A DNA stretch of 37,067 nucleotides from an uncultured Eubacteriales bacterium (lineage in GTDB: Bacteria; Bacillota; Clostridia; Oscillospirales; Butyricicoccaceae), in assembly GCA_910585875.1 (NCBI GenBank), contig CAJUIK010000013.1:1-37067 (forward strand). Reading direction: 5' to 3'. The notes beneath the pieces are model-generated. The model ran no database searches. It was not told the DNA's origin and worked only from the letters and a program-made list of their open reading frames with translations. Numbering within the stretch: the stretch's first letter is position 1; every line of letters begins with the position of its first letter. The translations under genes and the position numbers were made by a program. Below are positions 7,381 to 15,013 of this stretch, one piece after another.

Positions 7381-8361
7381 TTAAATCTCCACTTCCACGC
7401 CCACCCCCTGACGGCAGGCCTTTTCATAAATCAGCTGGGCCGCGGCCAAATCCTCTACCGCGATGCCCACGGACTCAAACAGGGTGATTTCCTCCGGCCC
7501 TTGCCGGCCGGGAACCTGGCCCAGCAAAACCTGCCCCGCTTCGCCTATGATATTTTCCATGGGCAGCAGGCCCTGAGACAGGGGGATGGCAAGATCGCCG
7601 CCGTCCCGCAGGGCGGCCTCCCGCTGATCCAGATAGACGCGGCTGCGGCAGACCGCCTGAGCGTCCAGCTCCCGGGCGTTTCCCGCGCAGGCGCCCACGG
7701 CGTTGATGTGGGCGCCGGGCTTGAGCCACTCCCCTTGCAGGATGGGCTCTTTGGCCTGGGTGACGGTGCAAACGACGTCCGCCTGCTCCACAGCCTGCCG
7801 GGCTTCGGAACAAGCCTGAGCCTCTATGCCGAAGGCTTCTTGGGCCCACTGGCAGCATTGCTCCGCCTTCTCCGGCGTGCGGTTCCAGACCAATACCCGC
7901 CGGATGGGCCGGACCTGGCAAATTGCCTGGATATGCAGCCGGCCGATGCGGCCCGCCCCCAAAACGGCCAGGGTCTGGCTGTCCTGCCGGGCCAAAATCC
8001 GGGTGGCGGCGGCGCTGGAGGCCGCTGTGCGCACGGCGGTGATGCATTCGGCGTCCACAATGGCCAGCAGAGCGCCGGTGTTGCTGTCAAACAGGGGTAC
8101 AATGCCCTGATTGGTTCCCTTCGCCCGGGCTTCGGCGCCGGGGAAAACGATGGCTTTGACGCCGCAGATCCCCTGCTGCCGGTTGTCCGCCGCCATCAGG
8201 GCAAATTTATTGTCCTTGGGCTGAGGCATCATGCTGCGCTGAAGCATGGAGGTCTGGCCCGCCGAAATATCCCGCAGGGTCTGCTCCATGGCGTCGATAC
8301 AATCGGCCATGGTCAGCAGCTCCTCCGCCTCTTTTCTGCCGATGATTCTGGTCTTATTCAT
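7381..8361 (-). CDS. Ornithine cyclodeaminase / mu-crystallin family NAD(P)-dependent enzyme
   Basis: Rossmann-fold enzyme of 326 residues. Members deaminate ornithine to proline, reduce pyrroline-2-carboxylate, or act as amino acid dehydrogenases. Seen: an active-site Lys region (GVKAIVFPG), the Arg in TAVRTAASSAAATRILA, and the nucleotide-binding VLGAGRIGRLHIQAI with GxGxxG. I choose ATG 8361 because the protein then starts with the typical TRIIGRKEAEELL; longer readings overlap the upstream gene. This start overlaps the stop of the upstream LeuA-like gene by 8 bases (ATGAATAA), and AAGGAG lies directly against the ATG, so expression probably depends on translational coupling. Substrate unknown; an oxo-acid or imino-acid substrate linked to branched-chain or proline metabolism would fit the operon partner. 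Confidence 0.88.
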   Translation of the reverse strand: MNKTRIIGRKEAEELLTMADCIDAMEQTLRDISAGQTSMLQRSMMPQPKDNKFALMAADNRQQGICGVKAIVFPGAEARAKGTNQGIVPLFDSNTGALLAIVDAECITAVRTAASSAAATRILARQDSQTLAVLGAGRIGRLHIQAICQVRPIRRVLVWNRTPEKAEQCCQWAQEAFGIEAQACSEARQAVEQADVVCTVTQAKEPILQGEWLKPGAHINAVGACAGNARELDAQAVCRSRVYLDQREAALRDGGDLAIPLSQGLLPMENIIGEAGQVLLGQVPGRQGPEEITLFESVGIAVEDLAAAQLIYEKACRQGVGVEVEI

Positions 8362-8794
8362 CTCCTTCGCCTTCCTTCCATTGATATCCGTCCATTTTGA
8401 CGATTTGGTTGACGCCGTCCAAATAGGCTTTGATGCTGGCCTCGATGATATCGGCGCTGGTTCCCCGGCCAAGGACCCGGCGGCCCTGCCATTCCAGCTC
8501 CACGTCCACCTGGCCTTGAGCGTCCATGCCCCGGCTCATGGAGCGAATTTGGTAGCTGAGCAGCTGGGCGCCGGTCTGCACAATATTTTCAACGGCGTGA
8601 AAAGCCGCCTCAATGGGCCCGATGCCAAAGGCCACGTTTTCGATGCCGTCGTCGTTATACGAAAGGCTGACGTTGGCCGTGGCTGAAATATGGGCGCCGG
8701 AATTGACCACATAGCCCTGGAGCATCCAGCGATCCCGGCAGTCCTTTCCCCGCGCTCCCCAATCCCCTTCGGGGCTTCTTTGATTGCAATCCAT
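8354..8794 (-). CDS. Free-standing LeuA-type allosteric (dimerisation) domain protein
   Basis: The 146 residues match only the C-terminal regulatory domain of 2-isopropylmalate / citramalate / homocitrate synthases (LeuA_dimer family): VVNSGAHISATANVSLSY, GIGPIEAAFHAVENIV, the SMSRGMDAQGQVDVELEW strand pair, and GRGTSADIIEASIKAYLDGVN (read across 115-137). There is no TIM-barrel synthase upstream; instead there is a divergent promoter region. Its own near-consensus promoter (8850-8878), AAGGAG site and intact frame argue for a functional separate gene rather than a 5'-deleted leuA. In the family this domain binds leucine or isoleucine, and its fold dimerises. Here it may act in trans on a separate synthase, or as an amino-acid-sensing partner of the dehydrogenase it overlaps. 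The exact start is uncertain within about 20 residues. Confidence 0.85.
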   Translation of the reverse strand: MDCNQRSPEGDWGARGKDCRDRWMLQGYVVNSGAHISATANVSLSYNDDGIENVAFGIGPIEAAFHAVENIVQTGAQLLSYQIRSMSRGMDAQGQVDVELEWQGRRVLGRGTSADIIEASIKAYLDGVNQIVKMDGYQWKEGEGDE

Positions 8795-8849
8795 TGTTTC
8801 ATTTCTCCTTGCTCCAGGCCGCGAAAGGGCCTCAATTCTCTATTTTATC

Positions 8850-8878
8850 AGATTAAACCATTTCCCGCCGCTTGTCAA
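8850..8878 (-). promoter_or_regulatory. Promoter for the LeuA-domain / dehydrogenase operon
   Basis: Read on the minus strand: TTGACA (8878-8873), a 17-base spacer, TAATCT (8855-8850). Transcription would start near 8843, giving a leader of about 50 nt. Confidence 0.85.
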
Positions 8879-9163
8879 GTCGAGCCGGCGGACCTCCCTT
8901 TGGGAAAAGCGCCGCCGAGGCATAGCTTCGGCGCGTTCTGCGGAAAACGAAAATTGAACCGCCGGGCCATATCTCCATTCGATCCCTGGAGACACTGCGG
9001 CCGTCGAAGAAAATGGACTAAGGCTCTTGACCTCTTGAGCGCAAAATTCTTCAAATTCCGGCGCCAACGCCGAAATTCATCCGTTGCAAACCCCTTGATT
9101 ATCTGGCCTTGCCGTGATATTCTTGTAATCGGGCCGGAAAAGCCGGTTCAGGAGGACGAAACT
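8879..9163. other. Divergent intergenic region between the LeuA-domain operon and degV
   Basis: No supported gene. It carries the minus-strand promoter at its left edge (8850-8878) and, weakly, a plus-strand candidate for degV (TTGATT 9095-9100, 17 bases, TATTCT 9118-9123). The remainder is GC-rich sequence without a clear hairpin plus T run. Confidence 0.45.
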
Positions 9164-10054
9164 ATGAAAAAAATCATCATCACCACAGACAGCAACAGCG
9201 GCATTTCCCAGGCCGAGGCCGCCCGGCTGGGAATCCATGTGCTGCCCATGCCCTTTTATATCAACGGCCAGCTCTATCTGGAGGATTTGACTCTGTCCCA
9301 ACCGGAGTTTTACCGGTTTTTAGAGCAAGAGGCCGAAATCTCCACTTCTCAGCCCTCTATCGCCGCCGTGACAGAGCTTTGGGACAAGGCCTTGGAGAGC
9401 TGCGACGAAATCGTCCATATCCCCATGTCCAGCGGCTTGAGCAGCTCCTGTGAAACCGCCATGTTCTTGGCCGAATCGGATTATCCCGGCCGGGTCTGGG
9501 TTGTGGACAACAAGAGGATTTCCTGGAGCCTGAAGCAATCCGTATTGGAGGCTATGGCTCTGGCCCAACAGGGTACGGAAGGCCAAAAAATCAAAGCTCT
9601 GTTGGAGCAATATTCCCTGGAATCCAGCATTTATGTGGCGGTGGACACGCTGAAATATTTGAAAAAAGGGGGCCGTATCACCCCGGCGGCGGCTTCCATC
9701 GGCGCGGTCTTCAACATCAAGCCAGTTTTGCAGATCCAAGGCGGCAAGCTGGACGCTTTTGCCAAGGTCCGGGGCATGAAGCAGGCCCGGGCCAAGATGA
9801 TCGAAGCCGCCCAGGCCGACCTGGCTGGCCGCTTCGCCGGCAGCCCGGTTTATCTGCGGGCCGCCTACACCTGCTCAGAGGAAGACGCTCTGGATTGGAA
9901 AAAACAGCTGGAAGAGCAGTTCCCGGGCTATGATATTTATATGGACAGGCTGTCCTTCAGCGTCACCTGCCACACAGGCCCCGGCGCCGTAGCCGTCGTC
10001 TGCTGCAAGCAGCTGCCGGAAACCGGATTTTTGGCCTATACCCCCATGGAATAA
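9164..10054 (+). CDS. DegV family fatty-acid-binding protein (FakB-like)
   Basis: DegV proteins bind a fatty acid in a deep pocket and, in Firmicutes, present it to the kinase FakA for phosphorylation. The 296-residue protein has the usual length. N-terminal KKIIITTDSNSGIS, the ISTSQPS motif (Thr/Ser binding the carboxylate), the MSSGLSSSCETA loop, and KYLKKGGRITPAAASIGAVF with the following NIKPVLQ are all standard. The ATG at 9164 has CAGGAGG about 8 bases upstream; the longer upstream reading is not supported. A fakA homologue lies 11 kb away at 20526-22175, so the two could form one kinase system. A terminator follows at 10078-10114. The specific fatty acid preference cannot be read from sequence. 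Confidence 0.93.
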   Translation: MKKIIITTDSNSGISQAEAARLGIHVLPMPFYINGQLYLEDLTLSQPEFYRFLEQEAEISTSQPSIAAVTELWDKALESCDEIVHIPMSSGLSSSCETAMFLAESDYPGRVWVVDNKRISWSLKQSVLEAMALAQQGTEGQKIKALLEQYSLESSIYVAVDTLKYLKKGGRITPAAASIGAVFNIKPVLQIQGGKLDAFAKVRGMKQARAKMIEAAQADLAGRFAGSPVYLRAAYTCSEEDALDWKKQLEEQFPGYDIYMDRLSFSVTCHTGPGAVAVVCCKQLPETGFLAYTPME

Positions 10055-10077
10055 ACCGAAGTCTTGAAAAAAGGAAC

Positions 10078-10114
10078 TCCCCTGCCGGCAAGATCGGCAG
10101 GGGACGTCTTTTTT
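10078..10114. terminator. Terminator between degV and the convergent lipoprotein gene
   Basis: TCCCCTGCCG (10078-10087) pairs with CGGCAGGGGA (10095-10104) around a 7-base loop, followed by CGTC and TTTTTT. An A run at 10067-10072 may supply a U run for the opposite strand. Confidence 0.88.
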
Positions 10115-10139
10115 CCGCGTATTTGATTGAAGGGCCTCT

Positions 10140-11156
10140 TTACGCCGCCCCCAAAGCAAACTCATAGACCAGCGGACTGTCGGGAGAATAACGAAGGTCA
10201 AACGAAACCCTTCCCTGGGTAACCCCCAGGGCTTTCAGCGCTTCTCCATCCTCCCTCCATTCGTCGGCCAGCTGCCGGGCCAATTCCTCTAATTTTTGGG
10301 CAAAGAGCTGGGAATCCTCGTCGCCGGCCTCCTCAATGCGCGCTTCACACTCCAGCGTCTGAGATCCTTCCGCCGCGCCAAATCGGCTCAGCGTCATATT
10401 GGCGTAGGGCAAGCCCTCAAACCGGGCCCCGGCGAATTCCTGCCGGCAAAAAGCGGCGATTTTTTCATAGGCCAGCGTTTGCAGCCGCTGTTCTTCCGGA
10501 GAAATAGGCGGGGAGGGGTCGTTTTTCCCCGGAACGCCCACGCTTACCTGACCAATGGAATAGCCAGGATATCCGGTCTCTTTGTCCACAAAAATCAGTT
10601 CTGCGGAAACCAGCTTCAACCCATAAGGGCTTTGGCGGATCGTCTGTTGGGCCTCTTCCAGCAGAGATTCCATCGTCTGTTTTTCCTCCCCCTGCACGGC
10701 GGAGGGGTCGTAAAACAGCCGGATTGTGGCGGTAATGTTGCGATATTGCCGTTTATCGCCGCCGCTCCACATCAGCAAGGGGTCTTGGGAACAGTCCGCT
10801 TCCGCCTGGGTAAAGACCGCGGTTTCCACTCCGGCGCTCCAGGTTTCCAATTCCCCTTTCAGGCCGTCGCAGATTTGCTGGGCCGTGCATTGGTCCAGCA
10901 GGGCGTAGAGCTGTTCCTGATATGCCGCCCTCTCTTCTTCCGAGTGGTTCAGCAGATAGTCCATCCGCTCCTCCCCTGTGGGGATGCTGGTCAACGCGGG
11001 GGCTTCCTCTTTTTCCTGCCCCTTCCCCTCCGTCTCCTCCTGTTGGGGAGTTTCATACGGTTCGTCGGGAGGATCCCGTTTTTCTTCCTGTTCACAGCCA
11101 AAGAGAAACAAGCAAAAAAACGCCGCGAGGCAGACGATCCCTGTGGTTCTTTTCAT
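10140..11156 (-). CDS. Lipoprotein of unknown function (338 aa)
   Basis: Starts with a classic lipoprotein signal: MKRTTG, a hydrophobic core, and a lipobox LFGC with the modified Cys at about residue 21, so the mature protein is anchored outside the membrane. A low-complexity Glu/Pro/Gln spacer (about 22-60) follows, then a mixed alpha/beta region with a weak internal repeat: two segments with a charged helix followed by strands of the type LVSAELIFVDKETG and RVSFDLRYS. No catalytic motif is visible and I do not recognise the family. GGAG 8 bases before ATG 11156 fixes the start; upstream in-frame methionines would spoil the signal. Terminators on both sides imply a single-gene unit. Confidence 0.78.
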   Translation of the reverse strand: MKRTTGIVCLAAFFCLFLFGCEQEEKRDPPDEPYETPQQEETEGKGQEKEEAPALTSIPTGEERMDYLLNHSEEERAAYQEQLYALLDQCTAQQICDGLKGELETWSAGVETAVFTQAEADCSQDPLLMWSGGDKRQYRNITATIRLFYDPSAVQGEEKQTMESLLEEAQQTIRQSPYGLKLVSAELIFVDKETGYPGYSIGQVSVGVPGKNDPSPPISPEEQRLQTLAYEKIAAFCRQEFAGARFEGLPYANMTLSRFGAAEGSQTLECEARIEEAGDEDSQLFAQKLEELARQLADEWREDGEALKALGVTQGRVSFDLRYSPDSPLVYEFALGAA

Positions 11157-11206
11157 CAAAATCGCTCCATTCATAAAATTGCAGGCTGTCCCGCATACAA
11201 TCCATG

Positions 11207-11241
11207 AAGAAACGGCATGGCCTTGGGCCATGCCGTTTCTT
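11207..11241. terminator. Terminator between the PLP enzyme and the lipoprotein gene
   Basis: A 16-bp perfect stem (11207-11222 with 11226-11241, loop TTG). For the minus-strand PLP enzyme it follows the stop codon immediately and is trailed by U-rich sequence. Confidence 0.88.
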
Positions 11242-11243
11242 TT

Positions 11244-12305
11244 TTACCGGCTTTTGCCTCGGCTGGTGACGGGCAGGCGGTCCAGAACCCGCTGTTCCCG
11301 CACGAAATAGAAAAAGTCGTTGAGGTTCATAGTGGTGCAGCAGTGGCCGGGAATCAGCCGCACTTTATCGCCGGGCTGCAAGCCGTGGTTCGGGAAGGAG
11401 AAAGCGCTGTGTTCCTCGCTGAGGTTGACGGCGGCGCCGGGCAGCTGCGGGCACAGAATCTCCCCATGGTCGGCGCCCATGCACTTGACGCCGGCGTCTG
11501 TGACGGCCAAATCGGGCCGGACGCTGACTACAGTGGCCAACATGGTCAGAGAATGCTCAAATTCCAGCCCCATCTGGCCGTAGGCGGCGTCCATAAAGAG
11601 ATAACTGCCCGCCTGTACCTCGGTATAAACCGTGTCCGGGCCCCGCAGGGCCGCGGTGGCCGTGCTGGCGCCGCTGACTTCTTTCACCGGGATATTTTCT
11701 CCCTTCAGGTAATCCAGCAGCTCCCGGAGCCGGGCCTCGATTTTCTCGGATTCCCGGCGGCGGATTTCCCCGTCGGCCTCGTGAGAGAGATGACCGGCAT
11801 AAGCCTGAATCCCCTCGAACTCCAGATGCGGGCAATCTATAATCTGCCGAGCCAAGGCGGCGAATTCCTCTGGGGTTTCCACGCCGCAGCGGCCCATCCC
11901 CACTTCATATTCCACCAGGCAGTGAATCCGGCTGCCAGCCAAGGCGGCCGCCTGCTCCAAGTCCTGGATATTCTGAGCCTGGTCCGCGCACACGGAGATC
12001 CGGCAGCCCTTGGCCAGCCAAGCCAGCCGGGCGATCCGGTTCTTTTCCACTACTTGGTTGGCCACCAGGATATCTTCGATCCCCGCCAGGGCCAGGTCCT
12101 CCGCCTCGCTGACTTTGGCGCAGCAGATTCCTTTGGCGCCGGCCTCGATCTGCAAATGGGCGACAGCTGTGCTTTTATGGGATTTATAGTGGGGCCGCAG
12201 GGCTGCGCCTGATTTTTCCATCAACAGCCGCATCCGCTCCATATTTCGGTCAAACGCATCCCTATCCACCAGCAAAGCAGGGGTTTCCAAACAATCAATC
12301 CGCAT
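11244..12305 (-). CDS. PLP-dependent alanine-racemase-fold enzyme (D-serine dehydratase / D-threonine aldolase family)
   Basis: Type III fold PLP enzyme of 353 residues acting on D-hydroxy amino acids. The PLP lysine is K41 in RPHYKSHKS; ETPALLVDRDAFDRN is the typical N-terminus, VEYEVGMGRCGV and the AYAGHLSH region follow, and the C-terminal metal site reads H321-C-C323. In this family an HxC pair is reported for eukaryotic D-serine dehydratase and HxD for D-threonine aldolase, so the HxC spacing leans to a dehydratase-like enzyme; this is an inference. ATG 12305 has GGAG 8 bases upstream; a much longer reading has no family support. Flanked by terminators on both sides. It is one of several D-amino-acid or racemase-type genes in the left third of the window. 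Confidence 0.88.
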   Translation of the reverse strand: MRIDCLETPALLVDRDAFDRNMERMRLLMEKSGAALRPHYKSHKSTAVAHLQIEAGAKGICCAKVSEAEDLALAGIEDILVANQVVEKNRIARLAWLAKGCRISVCADQAQNIQDLEQAAALAGSRIHCLVEYEVGMGRCGVETPEEFAALARQIIDCPHLEFEGIQAYAGHLSHEADGEIRRRESEKIEARLRELLDYLKGENIPVKEVSGASTATAALRGPDTVYTEVQAGSYLFMDAAYGQMGLEFEHSLTMLATVVSVRPDLAVTDAGVKCMGADHGEILCPQLPGAAVNLSEEHSAFSFPNHGLQPGDKVRLIPGHCCTTMNLNDFFYFVREQRVLDRLPVTSRGKSR

Positions 12306-12366
12306 AAATCGCGCTCCTTTTCTGTTATTTTTGAAAAAACAAACCAAACTCGGCCTTGCAGAAAGG

Positions 12367-12398
12367 AAAACGGAGCGGCAGGGCCGCCGCTCCGTTTT
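12367..12398 (-). terminator. Terminator after nfnB
   Basis: AAAACGGAGCGGC (12367-12379) pairs perfectly with GCCGCTCCGTTTT (12386-12398); on the minus strand it is followed by a U-rich stretch. It ends the nfnAB transcript. Confidence 0.88.
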
Positions 12399-12414
12399 GC
12401 CCGATGGTCTTGGT

Positions 12415-13803
12415 TTAGTTCTTGGATTTGATGTATTCGTCGATGGACTTGGCGGCCGTCTTGCCGGCGCCCATGGCCAGAATAACGGTAGCCGCGCCTG
12501 TAACGGCGTCGCCGCCGGCATAGACGCCCTCGATAGAGGTCTTGCCGGTTTCGTCCGCCTCGATGCAGCCCTTTTTATTGGTCTCCAGGCCGGCGGTGCT
12601 CTTCTTCAGGATGGGGTTGGGGGAGGTGCCCAGCGCCATGATGACGCAGTCCAGATCCATCACATAGTTGGAGCCTTCCACCGCGATGGGGCGGCGGCGG
12701 CCGGAGGCGTCGGCCTCGCCCAGTTCCATCTTGACGACTTCCATGCCAGTGACCCAGCCCTTGTCGTCGCCCAGGATTTTCACCGGGTTGTTCAGCACTT
12801 TGAACTCGATGCCCTCTTCCATAGCGTGGTGGACTTCTTCCTTACGGGCGGGCAGCTCTTCCAAGCCCCGGCGATAGACGATGGAGACGTCGGCGCCCAT
12901 GCGCTTGGCGCAGCGGGCGGCGTCCATGGCCACGTTGCCGCCGCCCACCACGGCCACCTTCTTGGCGTGGAAGATGGGGGTATCGTGCTTGCCGTCGTAG
13001 GCCTTCATCAGGTTGATACGAGTCAGGTATTCGTTGGCGGAGAAGACGCCGTTGAGGTTTTCGCCTTCGATGCCCATAAAGGAGGGCAGGCCGGCGCCTG
13101 TGCCGATGAAGACGGCCTCATAGCCCTCTTCCTTCATCAGATCCTCGATGGAGACGGATTTGCCCACCACCACGTTGGTCTGGATCTTGACGCCCATGGC
13201 TTCCAGGTTTTCCACTTCCTTGGCCACGATAGCCTTGGGCAGGCGGAACTCGGGAATGCCATAGATCAGAACGCCGCCGGCGGCATGGAAAGCCTCCAGC
13301 ATGGTGACGTCATAGCCCAGCTGCACCAGGTCGGAGGCGCAGGTCAGGCTGGCGGGGCCGGCGCCCAGCACGGCGACTTTGTGGCCGTTGCTCTCAGCCT
13401 TCTTGGGCTTCTCTGTGCTGTGCTCCATGTGCCAATCGGCGCAGAAGCGCTCCAGCCGGCCGATACCCACACTCTCGCCCTTGACGCCCCGGACGCACTT
13501 GCCTTCGCACTGGCTCTCCTGGGGGCAGACCCGGCCGCAGATGGCGGGCAGGGTGGACGTCTCGGCGATCTTCTGATAACCCTCTTCAAACTTGCCCTCG
13601 GCCACCAGCGCGATAAACTGGGGGATCTGGACGTTGACCGGGCAGCCGGCCACGCAGGGCATATTCTTGCAGTTCAGGCAGCGGCTGGCCTCTTCCTTGG
13701 CCATCTCGGCAGTATAGCCCAGAGCCACTTCCTCAAAATTTTTATTTCTGACCTCCGGGGCCTGTTCCGGCATTTTGGTCTTTTCCAAGCTCATATTAGG
13801 CAT
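12415..13803 (-). CDS. nfnB: NfnB: large subunit of NADH-dependent ferredoxin:NADP+ oxidoreductase (GltD-like)
   Basis: Flavin-based electron-bifurcating transhydrogenase subunit, cytoplasmic: NADPH reduces ferredoxin and NAD+ together, or the reverse. The 462 residues match NfnB rather than the glutamate synthase small subunit. The N-terminal ferredoxin-like domain carries two cysteine groups for [4Fe-4S] clusters (CLNCKNMPCVAGCPV and CGRVCPQESQCEGKCV), followed by two nucleotide-binding folds: VAVLGAGPASLTCASDL for FAD and VAVVGGGNVAMDAARCAKRMG for NADPH. The C-terminal GVYAGGDAVTGAATVILAMGAG is the FAD-contacting end. It overlaps nfnA by 8 bases (ATGCCTAA), as expected for a stoichiometric pair. 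Commonly auto-annotated as gltA; the NfnA partner argues against that. Confidence 0.93.
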   Translation of the reverse strand: MPNMSLEKTKMPEQAPEVRNKNFEEVALGYTAEMAKEEASRCLNCKNMPCVAGCPVNVQIPQFIALVAEGKFEEGYQKIAETSTLPAICGRVCPQESQCEGKCVRGVKGESVGIGRLERFCADWHMEHSTEKPKKAESNGHKVAVLGAGPASLTCASDLVQLGYDVTMLEAFHAAGGVLIYGIPEFRLPKAIVAKEVENLEAMGVKIQTNVVVGKSVSIEDLMKEEGYEAVFIGTGAGLPSFMGIEGENLNGVFSANEYLTRINLMKAYDGKHDTPIFHAKKVAVVGGGNVAMDAARCAKRMGADVSIVYRRGLEELPARKEEVHHAMEEGIEFKVLNNPVKILGDDKGWVTGMEVVKMELGEADASGRRRPIAVEGSNYVMDLDCVIMALGTSPNPILKKSTAGLETNKKGCIEADETGKTSIEGVYAGGDAVTGAATVILAMGAGKTAAKSIDEYIKSKN

Positions 13804-14647
13804 TTTTCATACCCTCCATTCTGCAGGCGTGCTTCTCGCGCGCTGCGGTTTCCTGTTCAAAATACATCCGGGAACGGCGGATTGTCTCGTCAAAGTCCAC
13901 CTTGTGGCCGTCGAAATCCGGGCCGTCCACGCAGGCGAACTTGGTTTCGCCGTCCACCGTCAGGCGGCAGCCGCCGCACATGCCGGTGCCGTCGATCATG
14001 ATGGGGTTCATCGATACGATGGTGCGGATGTCAAATTTTTTAGTCAGCAGGCAGACGAACTTCATCATGATCAGCGGGCCGATGGCGATGACGGCGTCAT
14101 AGTTCTCGCCCTCGTTGATCAGCTGTTCCAGCTTGTTTGTCACTAGGCCCTTTTCGCCGTAGGTGCCGTCGTCCGTCATGCAGAAGAACTTATCGGAGCA
14201 GGCTTTCATCTCCTCTTCCAGCATCACGATATCTTTGGAGCGGAAGCCGGCGATCATATGCACCGTGCCGCCCGCCTCGTGAATGGCCTTGGCCTGGGGC
14301 CAGGCGATGGCGCAGCCCAGGCCGCCGCCGATGACGGCCACCTTCTTGCCCTTGAATTCCTCTATCTCGGAGGGGTTGCCCAGGGGGCCCACGAAATCGG
14401 CGATAGATTCGCCCTCTTTCAGCTCGGCCAGCTCCATGGTCGTGGCGCCGACTGTCTGGAAGATGATTGTGATCACGCCCTTCTGCCGGTCATAACCGGC
14501 GATCGTCAGAGGGATGCGTTCGCCAGCTTCGTTGACTCGGAGGATAATGAATTGGCCGGGCAGGCATTTTTTTGCCACCATCGGCGCTTCCACGTCCATC
14601 AGAACCACATTGCTGCTCAGGTCTTCCCTACGCAGGATTTTGTACAT
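13796..14647 (-). CDS. nfnA: NfnA: small subunit of NADH-dependent ferredoxin:NADP+ oxidoreductase
   Basis: Ferredoxin-reductase-like subunit (283 residues) with an FAD-binding barrel (RIPLTIAGYDRQKG, residues about 45-58), an NAD-binding fold starting at VAVIGGGLGCAIAWPQA, and a C-terminal cluster motif DGTGMCGGCRLTV...FACVDGP. Three cysteines and the nearby aspartate fit the Asp-Cys3 [2Fe-2S] centre described for this subunit. I start at ATG 14647 with GAGGTG 7 bases upstream; a TTG six bases earlier is less likely. It is the first gene of the pair; the partner overlaps by 8 bases. I could not place its promoter with confidence in 14648-14923. Confidence 0.92.
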   Translation of the reverse strand: MYKILRREDLSSNVVLMDVEAPMVAKKCLPGQFIILRVNEAGERIPLTIAGYDRQKGVITIIFQTVGATTMELAELKEGESIADFVGPLGNPSEIEEFKGKKVAVIGGGLGCAIAWPQAKAIHEAGGTVHMIAGFRSKDIVMLEEEMKACSDKFFCMTDDGTYGEKGLVTNKLEQLINEGENYDAVIAIGPLIMMKFVCLLTKKFDIRTIVSMNPIMIDGTGMCGGCRLTVDGETKFACVDGPDFDGHKVDFDETIRRSRMYFEQETAAREKHACRMEGMKNA

Positions 14648-14923
14648 TCTCAATCACCTCATCTGTATATTTGTAATCTTTTGCCTTGGCCGCGGCGCAG
14701 GCCGCGCAGACTCTTTATAAAACCCCGGCCGGCGGCCGCCCGCCTTAGGCTTTACCGTTTGTTCCCATTCCCCCCAGGGCAAAATTTTTTTGATCCTGGG
14801 CAAAAAGGTCCCGTCTAAGCGTATCACATTTTTCACCGTTTGTATAGCTTTCTCCACAGGAAAATTGCGCAAATTTGTCGTTTCCCAGGCCGGCCGGGCA
14901 AATAATCCCCCCGCCCCTCCCCC
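14648..14923. other. Divergent intergenic region between nfnA and the MATE gene
   Basis: No gene supported. It contains a CCCAGG/CCTGGG inverted repeat around an A/T-rich loop (about 14775-14800) and GC-rich sequence with CCGGCCGGCGGCC near 14725-14737. The promoter of nfnAB must lie here; TATACA-like boxes occur (for example opposite 14843-14848) but without a -35 at a good distance. Confidence 0.4.
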
Positions 14924-14952
14924 TTGCCGTCAAAATCGGGCTGTGGTATACT
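14924..14952 (+). promoter_or_regulatory. Promoter for the MATE exporter
   Basis: TTGCCG at 14924-14929, 17 bases, TATACT at 14947-14952 with the extended TGTGG immediately upstream. Leader of about 55 nt. Confidence 0.85.
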
Positions 14953-15013
14953 GTTGAAGCCGCGGCTGCGGCTGTTTTTCTGCCTGAATCGATTTTGAAA
15001 GGAAGGGTTTCCA

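Noticed and set aside
6799..8400. 533-residue plus-strand frame
   Set aside because: Antisense to the membrane protein and dehydrogenase genes; those have family motifs and a promoter.
9095..9123. degV promoter TTGATT-17-TATTCT
   Set aside because: Weak match only; mentioned under the intergenic entry but not listed as a promoter.
12331..14001. 556-residue plus-strand frame
   Set aside because: Antisense to nfnB and nfnA, which are clear; GC-rich third positions create it.
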